The notes beneath the pieces were generated by a model. It had not been told where the DNA came from and ran no database searches. It was given only the letters and a program-made list of their open reading frames with translations. From assembly GCA_023254755.1 (NCBI GenBank), contig JALRKU010000370.1:1-17143 (forward strand): a stretch of DNA of 17,143 nucleotides, written 5' to 3'. The stretch comes from Aeromicrobium sp. (GTDB taxonomy: Bacteria; Actinomycetota; Actinomycetes; Propionibacteriales; Nocardioidaceae). Made by a program: the position numbers and the translations under genes. Shown here in pieces: positions 7,264-13,571 of the stretch; positions within the stretch are counted from its first letter, which is position 1, and each line of letters starts with the position of its first letter.

Positions 7264-7827
7264 TCACGATCCGAGCCCGGCGAGACGTCGAGCCGTGGAC
7301 CGGAACGACGGGACGGCCACCGCGGGTCCGTCGAGGTACGAACCGACGAGCGCGGCATCGCGCAGCAGCACCAGGGAGCGACCGACGCCCGCCGGGTCGT
7401 CGACGCCGGCGGCCTCGGCGGCCCCGACGAGGGTGGCCTCGAACCAGTCGCGGTGGGCGCGCACGGCGACCCGCACGGGGTGCTCGGGATCGGGGAACTC
7501 GGCGGCGGCGTTGATGAACGGGCAGCCGCGCGTGTGGTGGTGCTCGACGTCGAGCGCCACTCCGTCGATCACCACGCCGAGCAGCTCGCTCGGGTCGTCG
7601 GCCTGCGCCGCACCGTCGGCGAACAACCGGCGCAGCGCGGCGTCCTCGAGCTCGACGTAGGCCCGCACGAGGTCGTCCTTGCTCGGGAAGTGCTTGTAGA
7701 AGGTGGCGCGGGTGACCCCGGCCTCGGTGACGAGCCGGTCGACCCCCACCGCGTGGATGCCCTCGCGGTAGAAGATCTGCGCCGCCGTGGCGAGCAGCCG
7801 GTCGCGTGCGGGCGACGTCCTCGGCAT
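7264..7827 (-). CDS. TetR/AcrR family transcriptional regulator
   Basis: This is a dimeric repressor of 187 aa. The N-terminal DNA-binding domain (about residues 8-54) is canonical: RDRLLATAAQIFYREGIHAVG, then VDRLVTEAGVTRATFYKHFPSKDDLVRAYV. The helix-turn-helix is at about 28-47 with the TFYKHF recognition helix. The C-terminal ligand domain holds HHHTRGCPFINAAAEFPDP, a motif common in the TetR subgroup near small-molecule enzymes and oxidoreductases. ATG at 7827 was chosen because GGAGG lies nine bases upstream. An in-frame GTG at 7860 lacks one and would extend into the control region. It diverges from the alpha/beta hydrolase and lies 19 bases ahead of the fusion gene. It probably represses itself and the hydrolase. 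Confidence 0.94.
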   Translation of the reverse strand: MPRTSPARDRLLATAAQIFYREGIHAVGVDRLVTEAGVTRATFYKHFPSKDDLVRAYVELEDAALRRLFADGAAQADDPSELLGVVIDGVALDVEHHHTRGCPFINAAAEFPDPEHPVRVAVRAHRDWFEATLVGAAEAAGVDDPAGVGRSLVLLRDAALVGSYLDGPAVAVPSFRSTARRLAGLGS

Positions 7828-7860
7828 CTCGACCTCCTCCGTCGTGGTGATCCGAACCAC

Positions 7861-7936
7861 GTAACGCTCGTTCTACTTTAGTCTTGACACGATCAGAATG
7901 ATCGTTCTACCTTCAGAATACCAGAACGACCATTCC
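7861..7936. promoter_or_regulatory. tetR-hydrolase divergent control region with three operator-like repeats
   Basis: Plus-strand promoter: TTGACA (7884-7889) and TACCTT (7908-7913), 18 bases apart. Between them is AGAATGATCGTTCT (7895-7908), a dyad with 12 of 14 positions symmetric. A related sequence, AGAACGACCATTCC, lies at 7923-7936 in the opposite sense. A weaker match, GTAACGCTCGTTCT, lies at 7861-7874 (10 of 14 identical to the central copy). A dyad between -35 and -10 is a classic place for a TetR repressor. On the minus strand, TAAAGT at 7876-7881 could serve tetR. Operator assignment is inference. Confidence 0.62.
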
Positions 7937-7953
7937 ACCCCCAAGGAGACATC

Positions 7954-8766
7954 ATGAGCACCACCCCGAACCCCACCCGCGGCACCATCGTCCTGATCCA
8001 CGGCCTCTGGATGACCCCGAGCAGCTGGGACGCCTGGAAGGCCCACTACGAGGCGGCCGGCTACGACGTCGTCGTCCCCGCCTGGCCCGGCGTCACCGAC
8101 GACGTCGAGGCGATGCGCCGCGACTCGTCGGCGCTGAAGGGCCTGCGCATCGGCACGGTGGTCGACCACCTCGCGACCGTCGTCGACGAGATCGTCGCCC
8201 GCACCGGCCAGCAGCCGATCATCATGGGCCACTCGTTCGGCGGCCTGATGACCCAGCTGCTGCTCGACCGCGGCTACGGCCGTGCGGGCGTCGCGATCGA
8301 CTCGGCCCAGTCGGCCGGCGTCCCCGTGCTGCCCTGGAGCGTCGTGCGCGCCGGCATGCCGGTGCTCGGCAAGCCGTGGACGCTCAACCGCACCGTGCTT
8401 CTGACGCCCAAGCAGTTCCACTACGCCTTCACCAACCAGCTGACCCTGGAGGAGTCGGCCGCGGTGAGCGCCGAGCTGCAGATCCCCGCGCCCGGGCGCC
8501 CCCTGTGGCAGGCCGCGCTGCACCTGCTCAGCAACAGCGGCGACTCCAAGATCGACTACCGCAAGGCCGACCGCGCTCCCCTGCTGTTCGTCGCCGGCGG
8601 GGCCGACCACATCGTGCCGCCGAAGGTGAACCGCAAGAACGCCAAGGCCTACAAGGCCGGCGTCGTCGAGGTCAAGGAGTTCCCCGGCCGCACCCACCAC
8701 ATCGTCGGCCAGGACGGCTGGGAAGAAGTGGCCGACGCCGCGCTCGCCTGGGTCGAGGCCCACTGA
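7954..8766 (+). CDS. Alpha/beta hydrolase
   Basis: This is a 270-aa cytoplasmic serine hydrolase, an esterase- or lactonase-like member of the alpha/beta fold. The triad can be placed: Ser94 in the nucleophile elbow GHSFGG, Asp218 in VAGGADHIVPP, and His248 or His249 in GRTHHIVG. The oxyanion-hole HG is at residues 16-17 (IVLIHGLWMTPSSWD). The cap region is about residues 125-195. There is no signal peptide. AAGGAG lies five bases before the ATG, a strong ribosome binding site. It is expressed divergently from tetR and its promoter contains the best operator-like dyad, so it is probably induced when the TetR ligand, perhaps its own substrate, is present. Substrate unknown. Confidence 0.94.
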   Translation: MSTTPNPTRGTIVLIHGLWMTPSSWDAWKAHYEAAGYDVVVPAWPGVTDDVEAMRRDSSALKGLRIGTVVDHLATVVDEIVARTGQQPIIMGHSFGGLMTQLLLDRGYGRAGVAIDSAQSAGVPVLPWSVVRAGMPVLGKPWTLNRTVLLTPKQFHYAFTNQLTLEESAAVSAELQIPAPGRPLWQAALHLLSNSGDSKIDYRKADRAPLLFVAGGADHIVPPKVNRKNAKAYKAGVVEVKEFPGRTHHIVGQDGWEEVADAALAWVEAH

Positions 8767-8782
8767 GCGCGCGAGGACCCGG

Positions 8783-8788
8783 GATACT
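8783..8788 (+). promoter_or_regulatory. Candidate -10 box of the tRNA gene
   Basis: GATACT lies ten bases before the first base of the tRNA, giving a start site about three bases upstream of the mature 5' end. The -35 position falls in the last codons of the hydrolase gene and shows no clear match. Confidence 0.35.
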
Positions 8789-8797
8789 GACCGGGAC

Positions 8798-8871
8798 GCT
8801 CCCGTAGCCCAATCGGCAGAGGCAGACGGCTTAAACCCGTCACAGGGTGGGTTCGACCCCCACCGGGAGCA
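8798..8871 (+). tRNA. tRNA with anticodon UAA (Leu by the code), class I size
   Basis: A full cloverleaf can be folded by eye. The acceptor GCTCCCG pairs perfectly with CGGGAGC (8864-8870), with discriminator A at 8871. The D arm has GCC pairing GGC (8807-8809 with 8821-8823) and GG at 8815-8816. The anticodon stem GACGG pairs CCGTC (8825-8829 with 8837-8841) around the loop CTTAAAC. The variable region is five bases. The T stem GTGGG pairs CCCAC around TTCGACC. The anticodon at 8832-8834 is TAA, which reads the leucine codon UUA. Bacterial tRNA-Leu normally has a long variable arm (class II) and this one does not. CCA is not encoded. The gene call is sure; the amino acid it carries is less so. 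Confidence 0.9.
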
Positions 8872-9012
8872 CACCTCCGTGAACGAACAGCTGCGACGAA
8901 CCCGGCCCGCCATGCCTTGTGTCGCGCACAGGCTTTCGCCGTGCGAGCTCAGTCAAGCGATGGCCGTTCAGCCTTGAGGCCCTCACCGCCCGACAGCACG
9001 CGAAGTGCTACC
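8872..9012. other. Stretch without a recognisable gene downstream of the tRNA
   Basis: These 141 bases, and the 113 that follow if the small minus-strand ORF is not real, show no convincing coding frame on either strand and no clear terminator. Open frames here look like noise. No copy of the tRNA 3' end was noticed elsewhere in the window, so there is no sign of an integrated element. Confidence 0.5.
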
Positions 9013-9126
9013 TCAGGCGACGGCGCTGCGCCACGTCGACCAGTCTCCCACGACGATCCCGGTGACGACGCAGCGGACGACCAGCAACGCACCGCCTCGC
9101 CCGATCGACGGTCGACCTGCCGACAT
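9013..9126 (-). CDS. Possible 37-aa small protein coupled to the upstream gene
   Basis: A short open frame begins with ATG overlapping the stop of the upstream 202-aa gene as TGATG, an arrangement typical of translational coupling. The peptide has a small hydrophobic core (ALLVVRCVVTGIVVG) followed by DWSTWRSAVA and a TGA stop. Third codon positions are mostly G or C. It is too short to form more than one membrane helix. I do not recognise it. It may be a real small membrane peptide, or a chance frame in sequence that otherwise looks non-coding. Confidence 0.3.
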   Translation of the reverse strand: MSAGRPSIGRGGALLVVRCVVTGIVVGDWSTWRSAVA

Positions 9127-9734
9127 CACCCCTCCTCGGAGGCCAGCTGGCCGATGTCGCACGACGTGTCAGTCAAGGGGCACAGACCGACCTGGTAGTG
9201 CAGCTCCACCTCGCCGTCGTGGTCGCCGAGGGAGTACGACACCCGCAGGCCGTCGGCGAACACGCCGCCCTGAGCCGTCCCGGGATCGTGGATCTCCACG
9301 GCGAGCTGGGACTCGACCGGGGTGGACGGCTCACAGATCTCGGTCACGGTCTCCACCCCGTCGAACTGCGCGAGCTGACGAAGCCGCTCGACGTCGCCCG
9401 CCGGCCGACTGCCGAGCTGGGACCAGGGGAACACCACGAAGTCGGTCAGCTCGGCGCCATTGACCGACCGGAGCGGCTCGACGCCGGTGATCGTTGCGGT
9501 CCCGGCCTCGGTCAGGCACACGTCGCCGATGATGAACGTGGCGTAGTCGCCGTCGGACGCCATCGACTGACCCGTCGTGCTGTCCGGCACGACGAGGCGC
9601 GGACCGTCTTGATCCGCGACGGCTCGCACGACCCGACTGACGACGACGGCCAGCCCCAGCAGCAGGACGATCACCAGTCCCAGAGCAGCCGCCCGACGGA
9701 TGGGACTGGCGCGAAGACCGGATCCGCTGACCAT
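9126..9734 (-). CDS. Hypothetical membrane-anchored extracytoplasmic protein
   Basis: This is a 202-aa protein I do not recognise. Arginines (RASPIRRAA) precede a single hydrophobic segment at residues 15-33 (AAALGLVIVLLLGLAVVVS). There is no signal-peptidase or lipobox motif, so it is probably anchored with the bulk outside the cell. The outer part is mixed strand-like sequence with four cysteines: one in GDVCLTEAG (Cys73), one in TEICEPST, and Cys185 and Cys192 in CPLTDTSC. These could form two disulfides. GC content is a little lower than in the neighbours. The ATG at 9734 is the only good start. It stands alone except for a possible coupled small ORF. Function unknown. Confidence 0.75.
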   Translation of the reverse strand: MVSGSGLRASPIRRAAALGLVIVLLLGLAVVVSRVVRAVADQDGPRLVVPDSTTGQSMASDGDYATFIIGDVCLTEAGTATITGVEPLRSVNGAELTDFVVFPWSQLGSRPAGDVERLRQLAQFDGVETVTEICEPSTPVESQLAVEIHDPGTAQGGVFADGLRVSYSLGDHDGEVELHYQVGLCPLTDTSCDIGQLASEEG

Positions 9735-9794
9735 CCGCCCAGCCTGTCACGAGAACGGTGCCGTCGACCCCGGAACGCGTGAGGCAGTCAGCAC

Positions 9795-10703
9795 CTAGGT
9801 ACGCACCACGACGTCCGCCGGCTCCTGGCCGGCGCGGAGGCGCTCCACCTGGGCGCGGACGAGGCGCTCGACGCGGGAGCGCATGGTGGTCGTCAGGCCA
9901 CCGACGTGGGGCGTGACGAGGACCCCGGGCGTGGTCCAGAGCGGGTGGTCGGCGGGCAGCGGCTCGGGGTCGAAGACGTCGGAGGCGAAGCGGATGCGGC
10001 CGCCCTCGGCGACCACCGCATCGGTGACGACGACCTTGCCGCGCGACACGTTCACGACGAGCGCTCCGTCGGGAAGGGCGGCGAGGAAGTCGGCGTCGAC
10101 CAGCCCGGTGGTGTCCTCCGTGAGCGGCACGGCGAGCACGACGACGTCGGCCGTCGGGAGCAGGTCCGGGAGCTCGTCGGTGGCGTGGACGTGGCCGCGC
10201 TCGTCGTCGCGGGCGCGCGTGCCGACGCGCACCACCTCGGCACCGAAGCCCTGGACCCGCGACGAGAGCTCTCCCCCGATGCCGCCGACGCCGACGAGCA
10301 GCACCCGGCGGTCCTGCAGACCCGGCGACCAGTGGCGCTCCCACCGCTCCTCGACCTGCTGCCTGGCGTACCGGTCGACGTCGCGCTGAGCGGCGAGCAC
10401 GAGCGCGAGGGCCAGCTCGGCGGTCGAGCCCTCGTGCACGCCGACCGCGTTGGCGTAGACGCCGCCCGTCGGGAGCACGTCGGCGACGCCGTCGTAGCCC
10501 AGGGCCTGCGACTGCACGACGCCGATGCGCGCCGGGTCGATCGCGGCGAGCCCGGCCGGGTCGACCGTGTAGGACCAGAGGACGAGGTCGAGCCGACCCT
10601 CGGGCTGCGGACCGACGGTGTCCCACTCGACGACCTCGACGTCGTCGAGATCGGCCAGCCGATCGAGCCAGTCGGGGTCGGGGACGCTGATGCGCAGGCT
10701 CAT
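9795..10703 (-). CDS. D-isomer specific 2-hydroxyacid dehydrogenase
   Basis: This 302-aa NAD(P)-dependent oxidoreductase reduces a 2-keto acid to a D-2-hydroxy acid, or the reverse. The Rossmann nucleotide-binding loop is RRVLLVGVGGIGGELSS (about residues 132-148). The catalytic set is present: Arg221 in NVSRGKVV, Glu247 in FDPEPLP and His266 in VTPHVGG. The N-terminal substrate domain is short (about 100 residues), and the conserved ANAVGVHEGSTAELALALVL leads into the nucleotide domain. It resembles the phosphoglycerate-dehydrogenase-like members often annotated as hydroxyacid dehydrogenases. The actual substrate cannot be inferred. ATG at 10703 gives MSLRISVPDPDWL. The gene follows a disrupted gene by 29 bases on the same strand, probably in the same transcript as ppx. 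Confidence 0.93.
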   Translation of the reverse strand: MSLRISVPDPDWLDRLADLDDVEVVEWDTVGPQPEGRLDLVLWSYTVDPAGLAAIDPARIGVVQSQALGYDGVADVLPTGGVYANAVGVHEGSTAELALALVLAAQRDVDRYARQQVEERWERHWSPGLQDRRVLLVGVGGIGGELSSRVQGFGAEVVRVGTRARDDERGHVHATDELPDLLPTADVVVLAVPLTEDTTGLVDADFLAALPDGALVVNVSRGKVVVTDAVVAEGGRIRFASDVFDPEPLPADHPLWTTPGVLVTPHVGGLTTTMRSRVERLVRAQVERLRAGQEPADVVVRT

Positions 10704-10732
10704 GGCTCCATCATCGCTCGCGGCCGGACGGG

Positions 10733-11133
10733 TCAGCGGGCGCCCCACAGCCGCGCGGAGCCGCGCTCCACGTCGCGGTCGTGGATGCGCTGCAGGTTGC
10801 GGCCGCCACGGCCGCAGGCGACGCGTCGTACTCCCACTCCCCCGTGATCCGGCCCAGGAAGAGGCCCTCGCGCGGGTGCCGCGTCCACGCGAACGAGCCG
10901 ACCGGCACGGCCGCGAACCGCTCGAGCCGGCGGGCCGTGCGCTCGTCGTGCTCACCGTCGGTCAGCACCAGCGCTTCCGCGAGGTCACGGGGCAGCCGCG
11001 ACAGCACGCCGCCGACGCCCACCCGTCCCGCCGCGAGGGCGTGCTCCACGGCGGCCGCCGGGTCGACGTCGTCACGCCGCGAGTGCATCGGCGCGCGGAG
11101 GACGACGGGATCGACGGTCAGGCCAGGCCCCAC
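10733..11133 (-). pseudogene. Conserved actinobacterial protein with internal deletion and frameshift
   Basis: The first part (DPVVLRAPMHSRRDDVDPAA, then RTARRLERFAAVPVGSFAW and GLFLGRITGEWEYDASPAA) reads like a small conserved protein I have seen beside ppx in related genomes, not assigned a function. After DASPA the sensible sequence moves to another frame: CGRGGRNLQRIHDRDVERG, ending ARLWGAR. As I remember the family, about 30 residues separate these two parts in intact members, so a segment seems to have been lost, changing the frame. If not repaired, the first frame runs on to a stop at 10711. The likely start is the GTG at 11133, overlapping the ppx end; an ATG at 11088 is an alternative. 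Comparison with an intact homologue is from memory. Confidence 0.55.
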
Positions 11134-12035
11134 GCGATGCCGTCGAGGATGTCGCTCTCGCTCACCACGAGCTCGTCGGTGTCGAGCGGCAGCAGCTCGA
11201 TGAGCCGGTCGAGCACGAGGGCACCGGCACCGATGACGTCGGCGCGACCAGGGTGCATGAACGGCAGGGCCCGCCGGTCGGGCACCGACATCTGCACCAG
11301 CGAGAGGCAGGCCGCGCGCACCGCGTCGAGGGGCAGGCGGGCTCCGTGGATGGCCTCGGAGTCGTAGCCGGGCAGCTCGAGCACGTGCGCCGCGACCGTC
11401 GTGACGGTGCCCGCGACACCCACGAACCGCGGCAGCGGCTCGAGATCGCGCACGTGCGGCGCCACGACCCCCTCGAGGTGGGAGATGCAGTCGGTGATCT
11501 CGGCGATGGTGGCGGGGTCCGACCGCAGGAAGCGCTCGGTGAGGCGGACCGATCCGACGTCGAGCGAGACCCCCGTGTCGATGCGCTCCCCGTCGCCGGT
11601 GACGATCTCGGTCGAGCCGCCGCCGATGTCGACGACCACGGTGCGCCCGGGACCGAGGTCGCGCGTGGCGCCGAGGAACGACGCGGCTGCCTCGTCGACG
11701 CCGGCGAGCACCTCGGGCCGCACGCCGAGCACGGACTCGACGCGGTCGCCGAGCTCCTCACCGTTGTCGGCGTCGCGGACCGCGGACGTCGCGCAGAACC
11801 GCACGGCCGTCGCGCCCAGCTGGTCGATGAGGGTGCCGTACTCGCGGCAGGCGGCGAGGGTGCGGTCGATCGCCGCGGGGTCGAGATGACCGGACGCGTC
11901 GACGCCCTGACCCAGACGCACGATGCGCATCTCGCGCAGCAGGTCGTGCTTGCGACCGTCGACGAGGTCGGTGATGAGCAGCCGGATCGAGTTCGTGCCG
12001 CAGTCGATCGCTGCCACCCGACGTCGCTCGGCCAT
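11118..12035 (-). CDS. ppx: Ppx/GppA family exopolyphosphatase or pppGpp phosphatase
   Basis: This 305-aa enzyme of the ASKHA fold hydrolyses terminal phosphates of polyphosphate, or of pppGpp. Motifs in order: the phosphate-1 loop AAIDCGTNSIRLLITD (residues 8-23), ATSAVRDADNGEE (about 82-94), the phosphate-2 loop VVVDIGGGSTEIVTG (about 132-146), and VGVAGTVTTVAAHVLEL (about 204-220). The length matches the short actinobacterial Ppx1-type proteins, without the C-terminal HD part of the long forms. The ATG at 12035 lies inside a strong hairpin. A GTG six codons on (giving VAAIDCGTNS) is an equally good start. In actinobacteria this gene usually follows eno, ftsB and DUF501; here a dicarboxylate module lies between. 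Confidence 0.93.
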   Translation of the reverse strand: MAERRRVAAIDCGTNSIRLLITDLVDGRKHDLLREMRIVRLGQGVDASGHLDPAAIDRTLAACREYGTLIDQLGATAVRFCATSAVRDADNGEELGDRVESVLGVRPEVLAGVDEAAASFLGATRDLGPGRTVVVDIGGGSTEIVTGDGERIDTGVSLDVGSVRLTERFLRSDPATIAEITDCISHLEGVVAPHVRDLEPLPRFVGVAGTVTTVAAHVLELPGYDSEAIHGARLPLDAVRAACLSLVQMSVPDRRALPFMHPGRADVIGAGALVLDRLIELLPLDTDELVVSESDILDGIAWGLA

Positions 12036-12069
12036 GCCCCCGAGCCTATCCGCAGGCTCGGGGGCATGG
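12032..12069 (-). terminator. Strong hairpin after dctA, covering the ppx start codon
   Basis: A perfect 16-base inverted repeat (12032-12047 with 12054-12069) encloses a six-base loop. The arm contains CATGCCCCCGAGCCT. It begins 12 bases after the dctA stop. No U tract follows on the minus strand, as is common for actinobacterial terminators. It should end dctA transcription. The outer part of the stem contains the annotated ppx ATG. Confidence 0.75.
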
Positions 12070-12080
12070 ACGGGGCGGTG

Positions 12081-13436
12081 TCAGAGCCTCGCCGGCTCCC
12101 GCTCGACCAGCACCTCGGCCGTCGGGGCGGGCGCTCCGTGGTCGTCGTCGACCATCGTGCTCTCGTCGAACGTGCTCTCGCCCGACAGCGTGCGGTCCAG
12201 CTGCGACCGGTCGAGCGTGCCCGTCCACGACGCGACCAGCACCGTGGCGATCGCGTTGCCCGCGAAGTTGGTGAGCGCGCGGGCCTCGGACATGAAGCGG
12301 TCGATGCCGACGATCAGCCCCACGCCGTCGACCAGCTCGGGCCGGTGCGAGCTGAGTCCACCGGCCAGCGTGGCCATGCCGGCGCCGGTGACGCCCGCGG
12401 CGCCCTTCGACGCGATCATCATGAACAGCAGCAGCGACACCTGCTCGCCGATCGACAGCGGGTCGCCCATCGCCTCGGCGATGAACAGCGACGCCATCGT
12501 CAGGTAGATCATCGTGCCGTCGAGGTTGAACGAGTACCCGGTCGGCACGACGACGCCCACCGTCGACTTCTCGACGCCCGCGTGCTCCATCTTGGCGATC
12601 AGGCGCGGCAGGGCCGACTCCGACGACGACGTCGAGACGATCAGCAGGAACTCGCGGCCCAGGTACTTCAGCAGAGTGAAGACGTTGATGCCGGTGACGA
12701 GCCGCAGCACCACGCCGAGCACCCCGAACACGAACACGATGCAGGTTGCGTAGAACCCGACCATGATCACGGCGAGCGCCTTCAGCGCGTCGACGCCCGT
12801 CTCGCCGACGACCGCGGCGATCGCGCCGAACGCTCCCACCGGGGCGAGCCACATGATCATCGCGAGGATCCGGAACACCAGCTTCTGGACGTGCCCGATG
12901 CCGGTGAGGATCGGGGCTCCGGCGCGGCCCATCCGCTGCAGCGCGAAGCCGACCAGGAGGGCCACCAGCAGGGTCTGCAGGATCTCGCCCGACGTGACGG
13001 ACGAGACGAGCGTCGTCGGGACGATGCCCAGCAGGAACTCGGTCGTCGTCTTGGCCTCGCTGACCTGCTCCGCTCCGGCCGACGCGACGTCCGGGGTGAT
13101 CCGCAGACCGTCGCCCGGGTGCAGGATGTTGCCGACGACCAGACCGATGGTCAGCGCGACGAACGACATCGTCAGGAAGTAGCCGAGCGCCAGGCCGCCG
13201 ACGCGGCCCACCTGCGAGGCCCGGGCGACCGACCCGACGCCGAGGACGATGGTGCAGAAGATGACGGGCGCGATCATCATCTTGATCAGGTTGACGAAGC
13301 CGGTGCCGAGCGGCTTCAGCTCGACCGCGACGTCGGGTGCGGCGAACCCGACGGCGATGCCGAGCGCCACGGCGGCGATGACCGCGATGTAGAGGTAGTG
13401 GGTCCGGTCGCGGCGGACCGGTGTCGAGACTGACAT
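12081..13436 (-). CDS. dctA: C4-dicarboxylate:cation symporter DctA
   Basis: This 451-aa secondary transporter of the DAACS family takes up succinate, fumarate or malate with sodium or protons across the cytoplasmic membrane. It has about eight hydrophobic segments, starting with HYLYIAVIAAVALGIAVGF. The family signatures are present: PLGTGFVNLIKMMIAPVIFCTIVLG (about residues 42-66), the serine-rich reentrant loop IVSTSSSESALP (about 264-275), PTGYSFNLDGTMIYL (about 291-305), and MIASKGAAGVTGAG followed by VGIDRFMSEARALTNFAGNAIATVLVA, the DctA/GltP substrate-binding block. The C-terminal 40 residues are acidic and soluble. AAGGAG lies just before the ATG. It is divergent from the two-component genes, which most likely control it. 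It ends at the hairpin. Confidence 0.95.
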   Translation of the reverse strand: MSVSTPVRRDRTHYLYIAVIAAVALGIAVGFAAPDVAVELKPLGTGFVNLIKMMIAPVIFCTIVLGVGSVARASQVGRVGGLALGYFLTMSFVALTIGLVVGNILHPGDGLRITPDVASAGAEQVSEAKTTTEFLLGIVPTTLVSSVTSGEILQTLLVALLVGFALQRMGRAGAPILTGIGHVQKLVFRILAMIMWLAPVGAFGAIAAVVGETGVDALKALAVIMVGFYATCIVFVFGVLGVVLRLVTGINVFTLLKYLGREFLLIVSTSSSESALPRLIAKMEHAGVEKSTVGVVVPTGYSFNLDGTMIYLTMASLFIAEAMGDPLSIGEQVSLLLFMMIASKGAAGVTGAGMATLAGGLSSHRPELVDGVGLIVGIDRFMSEARALTNFAGNAIATVLVASWTGTLDRSQLDRTLSGESTFDESTMVDDDHGAPAPTAEVLVEREPARL

Positions 13437-13480
13437 GACGACTCCTTCGGACGATGTGCTCGATCACTGTCCGCCGCGGC

Positions 13481-13527
13481 GTGACCTGGAGCACGGTTGT
13501 GTTCACAGAGTTCGTGACCTGGGTCAC
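13481..13527. promoter_or_regulatory. Candidate operators between dctA and the sensor kinase gene
   Basis: The sequence GTGACCTGG occurs twice, at 13481-13489 and 13514-13522. The second copy is part of the palindrome GTGACCTGGGTCAC (13514-13527), with six-base arms. Between them is the short palindrome TGTGTTCACA (13498-13507). The gap is only 135 bases and separates two divergent starts, so these are good candidates for binding by the response regulator. Neither promoter shows a clear -35/-10 pair. Confidence 0.5.
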
Positions 13528-13571
13528 GTCCGGTGGTCGCGCGCCGCGCCGCGGCACGGGAGAATGCCTCC

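Noticed and set aside
6111..7514. A 467-codon plus-strand frame opposite the fusion gene and tetR
   Set aside because: Same kind of artefact: no domain, no ribosome binding site, and it crosses two well-supported genes.
8798..9130. tRNA as an attachment site of an integrated element
   Set aside because: No integrase gene and no second copy of the tRNA 3' end were noticed, and the genes after it do not look mobile.
11253..13433. A 726-codon open frame on the plus strand opposite ppx and dctA
   Set aside because: It is antisense to two clear genes, and its protein is an Arg/Asp/His-rich low-complexity string without domains. Such frames are expected opposite high-GC genes.
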